Assembly (NCBI GenBank): GCA_020832235.1
Contig: JAFIEZ010000007.1
Span: 124,001-188,000 of the forward strand
Direction: 5' to 3'
Length of the DNA stretch: 64,000 nt
Source of the DNA: Bacteroidota bacterium
Lineage (GTDB): Bacteria > Bacteroidota > Rhodothermia > Balneolales > HLUCCA01
The position numbers and the translations under genes are program-made. Position 1 is the first letter of the stretch; the number at the start of each line of letters is the position of its first letter. Positions 53,184 to 59,918 of this stretch are shown here, piece by piece. A model generated the notes under the pieces. It did no database searches, was not told where the DNA came from, and was given only the letters and a program-made list of their open reading frames with translations.

Positions 53184-53371
53184 TCAAATTCTTTTCTTCC
53201 AGTCCTCGGTGCTCTTACGCGTATTGAAAACAGCTAACACTTGAAGGTTAGCTGTTTGCGGGCTTCATCCCAGGGAATTAGCTTTTCTTCACTCAATGAC
53301 GCGATACGTTCCCTCACGATGGCTTTATGCTCTTCTTGGATAGACGGCTCTGCTACTATTTCAAGACCCAC
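53184..53371 (-). pseudogene. Decayed RelE/ParE toxin-antitoxin relic
   Basis: Two fragments of a toxin-antitoxin pair are fused in different frames. From a possible GTG at 53371 to the stop at 53234, a frame encodes 45 residues including EEHKAIVRERIASLSEE and PWDEARKQL, the C-terminal half of the addiction-module antitoxin family (usually about 70 residues). In another frame, up to a stop at 53184, QVLAVFNTRKSTEDWKKRI matches the C-terminal tail typical of RelE/ParE-type toxins. The antitoxin N-terminus and most of the toxin are missing, so an internal deletion near 53240 has joined the remains. Its 5' end overlaps the ATP-grasp gene's 3' end by 11 bases. Confidence 0.65.
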
Positions 53372-54413
53372 CCAATAAGGCCTCTGAAAGCACCCGGGCG
53401 AGAAAGTCTTCGTAAGCCACACCCTCAAGCTCAGCCAGAATGGCAAAGGTGTTGTCAACGGCAAACGTAGGAAGGGGATTGATTTCAAGAAAGAATGGAT
53501 TACCCTCCGCGTCGCATTTGAAGTCGAGTCGGGCAAAGTGTCGCACACCCATCGCAGCGCAAAGCTGCAGCGACCATCCCTTTAAATTGTCTTCCAGCTG
53601 CGTTGTAAGACGGTTTTCGAGCCTATAATCACCCGCTCTACCCAATACATCCATCACATGAAATCCAATACCGGTAGCCGCGTCAACGCCACGTTCCAGC
53701 ACCGGATGCGCTCGTAAAGGACTCCCCGTAACCGCAACAGTGTACTCCGCACCCGGCAAAAATTGCTCAATGAGGAGGTCCTGATTGTATAAAGACTGAA
53801 GTCGTTCAACCTCAGTGTTCATCTGAGCGGCATCCCGAACAATACTCGATTCGGTGATGCCTTTGGCCGTGCCTTCGTAGCGGGGCTTGATAAACAGTGG
53901 GATGTCGGAGGTGGGCACTAACGGTTTGATAGTGGCGGGATGAATGGAGGTGGAATTAACGTGTGCTATCTGCCGGTCGGACGGAGGCGCGAATGACTTG
54001 CTAGTGGCGGGATGAATGGAGGCGGTATTATAGCCAATAACCTGCCAGTCGGAGGTGGGAATGCCCAGCGAACGAGCCAGCTGCTTGGTCAGGGCTTTAT
54101 CCAGACTCCAGCTCAACGTAAGCGCATCGCTGCCCAGAAAAGGAATGCCATACAGTTCGCACAGCACAGGTACCCATCCCTCACGATTTCGGGTTCCGTA
54201 TCCCTCAGCAATGTTCCAGATCAGGTCTACATCCGGCTTCCCGCCCAGCAGTGCGTATGGTCCGCCCAGTCGAACCGGCTCGTGACCACAACCGCGCACT
54301 GCCGCCTCCATAGCCAAAATGGTCGACTCCGGCTCAAATTCAGCAAAGCGATCGGCCGGACCATCAATGTGGTCGTATTCTTCAACACGATCGTAACAAA
54401 TTCCTATGCGCAC
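53361..54413 (-). CDS. D-Ala-D-Ala ligase-like ATP-grasp protein with internal duplication
   Basis: The 350-residue protein has the ATP-grasp pattern: PDVDLIWNIAEGYGTRNREGWVP, ELYGIPFLGSDALTLSWSLDK, LFIKPRYEGTAKGI, LLIEQFLPGAEYTVAV and the metal site ARLDFKCDAEGNPFFLEINPLP. Substrate is not D-Ala by default: many relatives ligate other amino acids. Between GIPTSDWQVI and LFIKPRYEG is a 48-residue insert made of a 24-residue unit (xxSDxQxxxxNxxSIHPATxKxxx) occurring twice, from a 72-base in-frame tandem duplication (53905-54060). This is in the loop before the ATP-binding strand. Whether the enzyme is still active is uncertain, but the reading frame and catalytic residues are intact. Confidence 0.87.
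   Translation of the reverse strand: MRIGICYDRVEEYDHIDGPADRFAEFEPESTILAMEAAVRGCGHEPVRLGGPYALLGGKPDVDLIWNIAEGYGTRNREGWVPVLCELYGIPFLGSDALTLSWSLDKALTKQLARSLGIPTSDWQVIGYNTASIHPATSKSFAPPSDRQIAHVNSTSIHPATIKPLVPTSDIPLFIKPRYEGTAKGITESSIVRDAAQMNTEVERLQSLYNQDLLIEQFLPGAEYTVAVTGSPLRAHPVLERGVDAATGIGFHVMDVLGRAGDYRLENRLTTQLEDNLKGWSLQLCAAMGVRHFARLDFKCDAEGNPFFLEINPLPTFAVDNTFAILAELEGVAYEDFLARVLSEALLGGS
53905..54060. repeat. 72-bp in-frame tandem duplication
   Basis: Starts of the unit (TCGGAGG/TCGGACGG) fall at 53905, 53977 and 54049, giving two full 72-base units and a partial third. The segment GTGGCGGGATGAATGGAGG is exact in both full units. It encodes the 24-residue repeat inside the ATP-grasp protein. 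Confidence 0.85.
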
Positions 54414-54709
54414 TGCAGATTAATTTACGTTCTGGTTACTTTAGTGAGGCAGCCTTATCAGTTTTTGGGGCTAATATAAAAGGGTATTCAATAAAGAACA
54501 GTACTGTTATAAGGATGAATTTCTTAGCGTCATACCTGCGCCTTGGACTCGACTTCATTTCTGCGATCACATGACACAAACGCCGCTGTCACAAAACTGC
54601 CGCCACCAATACATCCCGAAAGATCATGTAAATTTACACATAGTTGTAAGCTTCCCCAGCCTCCGTTTATCACTTCTCGGATTGTCTGAAATCTTGCTAC
54701 CTTTCCGCT
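54414..54709. promoter_or_regulatory. Divergent promoter region with palindrome
   Basis: The 296-base gap between the ATP-grasp gene and the GntR gene contains TGTAAATTTACA (54627-54638), a perfect 12-base palindrome 72 bases before the regulator's start. It is a candidate autoregulatory operator. A related TGTAAAATTACG occurs at 55672-55683, upstream of the next gene. No gene is credible here. Confidence 0.5.
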
Positions 54710-55600
54710 ATGAAAACCGCCAAACACATAGCCGACCGCATCCGACTGATGATCTCTACCAAACAGTTTCAGGTGGGAGAGACGCTGCCAAGCACTCGGG
54801 AGTTGGGCAAACAGCTGAATTCCAGCTTTCATACCGTGCGAAAAGCCTATCAGATGCTGGTGGAGGAGGGGTTGCTGCGCAGTGAGCGAGGCAGCGGATA
54901 TGTGGTGCACCGCCAGTCCACCTTGCTCGATAAGTCCGCCCGACTCGAAATGGGTGCCGAAAAACTACGCTCCGTGCTCGAAGAGCTCGTAGGGTACGGA
55001 CTGGATGAAGACGAGGTTGAAACGCTTTTTGAAGAACAGCTCATGTTTATGGAGTGGCCCGATCGCTTAAATACCAGCGCCACGGTAGGCGCTACCCGCG
55101 AAATAGGCGACATGATATCCAGAGCTATCCGCGATCAAGTTGGCGTTAAAAGCAAAATCATTACCATCATGGACTATGAAAAAGCCGTGAACTACGACGC
55201 GCTTTTTGTACCCCTGCAATATGTAAGGCAATTCAAAGGTGAATCCGATTCAGGACTCGTACTTCCCGTTGTCTACAGCCTGGATGCCGCTATGCTCATC
55301 GCCATAACCGACCGCGCCGCCGTGAACAACATAGCACTGGTTGCCCGCGAGCAGGGATCATTAACCGTACTCAGCAACGAACTTAAAAATGCCCTGCAGT
55401 TCCCGGGAAGTATCGTTGCAGGCGTTACCGATGGTCGATTCCTCCCGCCTTTTGTTAAGGAAGCAGACCTCGTACTCTACACTCCTGACTGTGCTTCGCT
55501 GGTAGAAAGAGCCCTGCCCGAACGCAAACGCCTGCTGCTGGCCTACCAGATATCCGGGAATACCTCCGAAATCATTCGTTCCGAGCTCTGGGATAATTGA
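54710..55600 (+). CDS. GntR-type regulator of the itaconate-like locus
   Basis: The 296-residue protein has a GntR winged helix (about 1-68, KTAKHIADRIRLMISTKQFQVG, STRELGKQLNSSFHTVRKAYQML and SERGSGYVVHR). A linker and an unrecognised C-terminal domain follow (about 75-296), without UTRA, FCD or aminotransferase signatures. The C-terminal half reads like an alpha/beta sensor fold (SKIITIMDYEKAVNYDALFVPL, GLVLPVVYSLDAAMLIAI, RFLPPFVKEADLVLYTPD), possibly periplasmic-binding-like. It is the first gene in the direction of the CoA-pathway cluster and likely controls it. The effector could be itaconate or a related C5 acid, which is an inference from context. Confidence 0.85.
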   Translation: MKTAKHIADRIRLMISTKQFQVGETLPSTRELGKQLNSSFHTVRKAYQMLVEEGLLRSERGSGYVVHRQSTLLDKSARLEMGAEKLRSVLEELVGYGLDEDEVETLFEEQLMFMEWPDRLNTSATVGATREIGDMISRAIRDQVGVKSKIITIMDYEKAVNYDALFVPLQYVRQFKGESDSGLVLPVVYSLDAAMLIAITDRAAVNNIALVAREQGSLTVLSNELKNALQFPGSIVAGVTDGRFLPPFVKEADLVLYTPDCASLVERALPERKRLLLAYQISGNTSEIIRSELWDN

Positions 55601-55906
55601 GAAAAACTGGCAACACCATTCGTTTCATGCGTAACCAACCCGCTGAAAATCGGTACAGCACTGTTGACTATTGTAAAATTACGTTATGAAAAATCCAGCA
55701 TCATAATCGTGGTGTGCAAATAAAACAAGAATTTAAAGAAAGAGTAGAACCCAAACACAAGTCAAGTTTCCGACGAGAACCTATCTTTTTTTTGTGATTA
55801 CTTGCGATGCCGATTTCCATTATGTACTTTCGTTGTAAGCGCTTTTCCAGGGTCAGTTGGATTCAACAGTGCGAATCAACACGAATCAATAGATTAGAGG
55901 TTTACT
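55601..55906. promoter_or_regulatory. Promoter region upstream of the MBL-fold hydrolase
   Basis: This 306-base gap has two palindromic candidates: TGTAAAATTACG (55672-55683), near-palindromic and like the TGTAAATTTACA before the GntR gene, and TAAGCGCTTTT (55836-55846), containing the palindrome AAGCGCTT. No gene is supported. Confidence 0.45.
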
Positions 55907-56770
55907 ATGAAGATGAAGTCTTGCATTGCAGCTATAGCAATGGTGGCTGTGGGACTGTCTATGGCAGCACCGGCACAGGCACAATCGCCCGAGGGTATGA
56001 AACTCTACATCACCAGCAGTGGTGAACTGAATCTAGATCAGGGCTGGCTAACGGCTATGACCAACCACGGAAATCGAATCGATATTCCAGTCCCCATGTA
56101 CATCATCGATCACCCGGACGGACTCGTTGTCTTCGATACCGGTATGAATATCGCTGTTGTTCCCGACAATGGCGCCGAATACTGGGGACCGGTTGCCGGA
56201 GCTTTTACCCCAACCATGTCACGTGAGCAGGGAATCGATCGTCAGCTCAACCGCATTGGTAAATCGGTTGAAGATGTACGCTATGTAGTGCACTCTCACC
56301 TTCACCTCGACCATGCCGGTAATATCAGCATGTTCCCGAACGCTACACATATCATCCGTAAAGCCGAGCTCCAGAATGCATGGTGGCCCGAGCGATTTCA
56401 GCGCGCCGCATATGTGATGGACGATTTCAAGAGTACCTATCAGCTGAATATCATCGAATTAACCCGCGATCTTGATCTCTTCGGCGACGGAAGTGTAGAA
56501 CTTATAGATACCAAAGGTCATACCAAGGGCCACCAGTCCATGATTGTGCGACTGCCCAACAGCGGCACCATGATTCTGGCTTCCGATGCAGCCTACATGG
56601 CTGAGAACCTGCAAGGGACCGTTCCAGGTATCGTATGGAATGTGGAATACGCTATGGACGCCATCGAGCGTATGAAACTTATCCGCGATATTGAAGGAGG
56701 TAAGATCATTCTCTCTCACTCTATGGAGATGTATAACACACTCAGACATCTGCCACAGTATTATGATTGA
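55907..56770 (+). CDS. Secreted MBL-fold hydrolase, lactonase-like
   Basis: The 287-residue protein has a signal peptide (about 1-25, ending APAQAQ) and a metallo-beta-lactamase fold. The metal motif HSHLHLDHAG (129-138; HxHxDH) is intact, and later ligands are in LIDTKGHTKGHQSM, ILASDAAYM and ILSHSMEMY. Sequence style is nearest to AHL-lactonase/AttM-type and related enzymes that hydrolyse lactones or esters. It should act in the periplasm or outside. A terminator follows the gene, so it is partly separated from the operon downstream. It may open a lactone form of the growth substrate before uptake, or it may quench signals; neither is shown by sequence. Confidence 0.85.
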   Translation: MKMKSCIAAIAMVAVGLSMAAPAQAQSPEGMKLYITSSGELNLDQGWLTAMTNHGNRIDIPVPMYIIDHPDGLVVFDTGMNIAVVPDNGAEYWGPVAGAFTPTMSREQGIDRQLNRIGKSVEDVRYVVHSHLHLDHAGNISMFPNATHIIRKAELQNAWWPERFQRAAYVMDDFKSTYQLNIIELTRDLDLFGDGSVELIDTKGHTKGHQSMIVRLPNSGTMILASDAAYMAENLQGTVPGIVWNVEYAMDAIERMKLIRDIEGGKIILSHSMEMYNTLRHLPQYYD

Positions 56771-56795
56771 TTACCATTTGATGTAACAATTCCTA

Positions 56796-56832
56796 TGTGC
56801 CGGTTGTATCTCGCAGCCGGCACATTTTTTTT
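56796..56832 (+). terminator. Strong intrinsic terminator before the symporter operon
   Basis: TGTGCCGG (56796-56803) pairs with CCGGCACA (56817-56824) around a 13-base loop, followed by eight T (56825-56832). The Shine-Dalgarno of the small protein gene begins only a few bases later (56838), leaving no room for a promoter between. Confidence 0.85.
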
Positions 56833-56846
56833 AACCGGAGGATGTG

Positions 56847-56936
56847 ATGAATCTGCTTACACTTCTCGCTATTATCATTGCCGTGTATTGGGTAGTAATG
56901 ATGATTTACGTTTACAAAAAAGAAGATTGGACCTAG
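56847..56936 (+). CDS. 29-residue membrane protein, symporter accessory subunit
   Basis: An ATG at 56847 preceded by GGAGG (56838-56842) opens a 29-codon gene encoding one hydrophobic helix (MNLLTLLAIIIAVYWVVMMI) followed by a charged YVYKKEDWT tail. It ends 18 bases before the symporter start. The Shine-Dalgarno is among the best in the window. Small accessory proteins of this kind, upstream of SSS-type symporters, are known in several bacteria. A helix with positive charge on the cytoplasmic side, C-terminal to it, suggests N-out topology. I consider it a likely stabilising or regulatory subunit of the transporter. Confidence 0.8.
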   Translation: MNLLTLLAIIIAVYWVVMMIYVYKKEDWT

Positions 56937-56954
56937 ATTTAAAGGAGTCTGATA

Positions 56955-58472
56955 TTGGAAGAGTTTAGCATTGGTAACTGGGCGTGGTTCTGGCTCGTTT
57001 TCTTCGTAGGAGGTACGATGGGTCTGGGCTTATATGCCATGACTAAAACAAAAACGGATGAAGATTTTGCAGTTGCAAGGAATTCATACGGTCCCTGGCT
57101 GCTGGTTCTCGCCTTAGCCTCCACTATTGCCAGCGGCGCTACATTTATGGGTATCCCGGGAATGGCCTACTCGAAAGGTTTTCCAGCGCTCTGGTACCCT
57201 GCCATTTATCCCATCGGAATTTATATCGGCCTCATACTTTCGGTCCAGTTAATAAAACGCGCCGGCGATATGTTCCGCTCGAACTCCCTGCCCGAGTTTT
57301 TAGGACAGCGGTTTAACAGCGATTTTCTTCGCATTGGCTTTGCCCTTCTCTCTTTGCTGCTCATTTACTACATCGCGGCACAGGTTGTTGCCGCTGCCAC
57401 CACTTTCGAAGTACTCCTTGGTGTAGATTATCGTATCGGAGTAGTGGTTACCGTACTCGTGATTGGTGTCTACATTACCATTGGCGGATCTCATGCCGAC
57501 ATCCTAACCGATGCCTTTCAAGGATTTCTGATGGTGCTCATCGCTTTGCTCATTACCGGACTTTTCATCTTTGGTGTGGGTTTCGATGGAGGAGGAGTTT
57601 CAGCTATTAATGCCTCACTGGAATCGCAGGACCCAACCCTGGGCTGGAGTAATTATTTTTCACCGGGCGATCCTATTTTTGGCAGCTTCCTGTTGGTTAT
57701 GCTCATGTTTATTGCCCACCTGCCATTTTCCATGAATCCCCATATCGGCAATAAAGCATTTGCCCTGAAAGACTCTAAACAGCTTCGCACCTTCCTGCTG
57801 CTGGCCATTCCGATTGGCTCTATTCTCGGCTTTGCAGTACTCGGTGGACTACACTCCCGTGCACTTTTAGGACCAGACCTGCGTCCAGACGCTGCTATTC
57901 CCGCTTTATTTGTAGAGCTTTTCCCACCTGCTTTTGCCGGTTTTCTGGGTATAGCCATTTTATCGGCTATTGTGTCTACTGCCGACGGTTTATTTGTATC
58001 GGTTGCGGTTATTTTTAGTAATGACTTATACCGCAAAACATTTGCCCAGAGAATACATCCTCATAAATCCCAGAAAGAAATTGACCGTATCGCCCTGAAC
58101 ATCTCGCGCGTGGCTACCGTTGGGACGGTTCTGGCAGCCATTGCCATTGCCTGGAACCCACCGGAATTTTTGGCGATACTGCTCTGGGTTGGGGTTGGAG
58201 GAATCATGTCGGGTGCGGCCGGTCCGCTGGTAATTGGTTCAATGTGGCGTCGTTCTACACCCACTGCAGCTATTGCTTCCTTCCTTACAGGTGTAATAGC
58301 CTACGGTGTTATTTATGTAATCATCGGATGGCAGAATCCCTTTGCTGTAGCCGGTGTGTGTACCATTATGGGTAGTGTAGTGATGGTGGTAGTCAGTTTG
58401 TTTACCAAACCAATGGAGGAAGAAAAACTCAATGAAATTTTCTCTCCGGTACGAGAACCTCTCGACTCATAA
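56955..58472 (+). CDS. Sodium:solute symporter of the CoA-pathway operon
   Basis: A TTG start with AAGGAG eight bases upstream gives 505 residues and about 13 transmembrane segments. Family signatures include WFWLVFFVGGTMGLGLYAM, the sodium-site region ASTIASGATFMGIPGMAYSKG and AGFLGIAILSAIVSTADGLFVSVAVIFSNDLYRK, plus GGSHADILTDAFQGFLMV. It is clearly different from the other symporter at 24216, being closer in style to pantothenate/proline/monocarboxylate types. Position in the operon points to a carboxylic acid substrate such as itaconate, mesaconate or citramalate. In Pseudomonas aeruginosa the same pathway uses a TRAP transporter instead. Confidence 0.9.
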   Translation: MEEFSIGNWAWFWLVFFVGGTMGLGLYAMTKTKTDEDFAVARNSYGPWLLVLALASTIASGATFMGIPGMAYSKGFPALWYPAIYPIGIYIGLILSVQLIKRAGDMFRSNSLPEFLGQRFNSDFLRIGFALLSLLLIYYIAAQVVAAATTFEVLLGVDYRIGVVVTVLVIGVYITIGGSHADILTDAFQGFLMVLIALLITGLFIFGVGFDGGGVSAINASLESQDPTLGWSNYFSPGDPIFGSFLLVMLMFIAHLPFSMNPHIGNKAFALKDSKQLRTFLLLAIPIGSILGFAVLGGLHSRALLGPDLRPDAAIPALFVELFPPAFAGFLGIAILSAIVSTADGLFVSVAVIFSNDLYRKTFAQRIHPHKSQKEIDRIALNISRVATVGTVLAAIAIAWNPPEFLAILLWVGVGGIMSGAAGPLVIGSMWRRSTPTAAIASFLTGVIAYGVIYVIIGWQNPFAVAGVCTIMGSVVMVVVSLFTKPMEEEKLNEIFSPVREPLDS

Positions 58473-58483
58473 GTAAACCTTTT

Positions 58484-59044
58484 ATGTTGATACAATGTGC
58501 ATCGGAGCAAGACTGGTCTGATGCCGAAATCCGGCATCAGATTAAGCGGTTGTACCCAATGCGGTACATGCTCAGGAGGCCTGCGTTCCGTGAGCCTTAC
58601 GTACTCTGGTATCCCTGGTATATTTGTCCTGCCGTGGTAAAAATGGATACCGCCTTGATGCGAGGACAAGTTCATGCCGACCGCGTAGCTGTAGACTCGG
58701 TAAGGCCTATGCGCGAGCGACTAGACCGTGTACCAGATATTATTCCAAGGGAAATTGATGATGTCTGTGTTGTACCTTTTCGCCTCCGCTGTGAGCAAGC
58801 CCGTGAAGAAGCACACGATTTGCTAACCACAGTTGTTATTAATCGTAATAAACTCCTTATTTCGCATGAAATTTCAGTAGGAGAACCACAACTTGTGTAC
58901 TTTCGGGTCTTAATTATTCCTGTAGAAGGACTCGAAGAAGATGACTGGCCTGTAATGGAAGAATTTTTTGGAAACTCCTATCGCCTTGCAAGACGACGCG
59001 AACTACGTTCTGTCTTGAAGGAAAACATGCTAACTATGCCATGA
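58484..59044 (+). CDS. Unknown 186-residue protein in CoA-pathway operon
   Basis: I do not recognise this 186-residue protein. It has no signal peptide, no transmembrane segment and few Cys (3). It is rich in Arg and Glu. Segments that may define it are WYPWYICPAVVKMDTALMRG, PREIDDVCVVPFRLRCEQAR, VINRNKLLISHEISVGEPQ and FFGNSYRLARRRELRSVL. It starts 12 bases after the symporter gene and its stop overlaps the lyase start (ATGA), so it is tightly tied to the pathway. It might be a regulatory or adaptor protein; no enzyme motif is visible. Confidence 0.75.
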   Translation: MLIQCASEQDWSDAEIRHQIKRLYPMRYMLRRPAFREPYVLWYPWYICPAVVKMDTALMRGQVHADRVAVDSVRPMRERLDRVPDIIPREIDDVCVVPFRLRCEQAREEAHDLLTTVVINRNKLLISHEISVGEPQLVYFRVLIIPVEGLEEDDWPVMEEFFGNSYRLARRRELRSVLKENMLTMP

Positions 59045-59892
59045 ATATAGACTTAACTACACTTCGGTCGCTGCTTTTTGTGCCAGCCACCAAGCTCAAC
59101 AAGATTACACAGGTGTCTGAAAGCGGCACAGATCTCATTATCATTGATCTGGAAGACAGTGTAAACGTGGCAGAAAAAGACAGCATGCGACAGGCCGTAA
59201 CTACGTTCTTCGAAGAGTGGGAGCCTGAGAAATTCGGCGCAGCAATCGGGGTACGTATTAATTCGGTGCGATCTATCGATGGAGTGCTCGATTTTCTTTC
59301 CATCATGGATACTCCTAATCTGCCCGATGCCCTGATGCTGCCAAAGGTTGATTCTGTAATGGAAATTGATCTGGTGGCTGACTGGATGGAAGACATTGAC
59401 ATCCTCATGCCCGTGATTCCGATCTTCGAGACCCTCGCTGTGTGGGATGAAATCGACGAAATCATGGCCCACGACCTGGTACCCTGTGGCGTTTTTGGCG
59501 GTATTGATCTGGCAGCGGAGTTGGCAAGCGACCGTTCGTGGGAAAGTATGCAGCTGTATCGTAACCTCTTGCTTCGTGCAGCCCGAAGAAGCGATAAGGC
59601 CTGTCTGGATATGCCCTGGTTCGACCTGAACGACGAGGCCGGACTGCGCAAAGAAACCCTACGCCTGCAGTCTATGGGTTACGATGGCCGCGTTGCCATT
59701 CATCCGGCTCAAGTAGCGGTCATTCATGAATGTTTTCGTCCCGACGACCAGGCGGTAGTAGACGCACGCGCCATGATCGATGCGTTTGAACAAAGCAGCA
59801 CCGGCGTAGTAACCTTCAAAGGTAAAGTAGTAGAAAAACCCGTCCTTATGCACGCATATAAATTAATTGAACGCGCGCAGCGCTTCACTTGA
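59041..59892 (+). CDS. CitE-like citramalyl-CoA lyase candidate
   Basis: The 283-residue protein belongs to the HpcH/HpaI-CitE aldolase family. It shows RSLLFVPATKLNKI, TDLIIIDLEDSVNVAEKDSMR (metal and substrate site), VRINSVRS, LPKVDSVMEI, the metal Glu/Asp in VIPIFETLAVWDEI and FGGIDLAAELA, and MGYDGRVAIHPAQVAVI. Such lyases split malyl-, citramalyl- or citryl-type CoA thioesters. Next to a class III CoA-transferase and a MaoC hydratase the best reading is (S)-citramalyl-CoA lyase (Ccl), yielding acetyl-CoA and pyruvate, the last step of itaconate breakdown. Malyl-CoA or beta-methylmalyl-CoA lyase is the alternative. Start and stop overlap neighbours by four bases at the 5' end. Confidence 0.87.
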   Translation: MNIDLTTLRSLLFVPATKLNKITQVSESGTDLIIIDLEDSVNVAEKDSMRQAVTTFFEEWEPEKFGAAIGVRINSVRSIDGVLDFLSIMDTPNLPDALMLPKVDSVMEIDLVADWMEDIDILMPVIPIFETLAVWDEIDEIMAHDLVPCGVFGGIDLAAELASDRSWESMQLYRNLLLRAARRSDKACLDMPWFDLNDEAGLRKETLRLQSMGYDGRVAIHPAQVAVIHECFRPDDQAVVDARAMIDAFEQSSTGVVTFKGKVVEKPVLMHAYKLIERAQRFT

Positions 59893-59918
59893 AACTAACC
59901 TATATCAGAAAGAAGTCC

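Noticed and set aside
54012-54479. A 155-codon plus-strand frame
   Set aside because: It is antisense to the ATP-grasp gene with clear catalytic motifs and shows no protein-like features or start signal.
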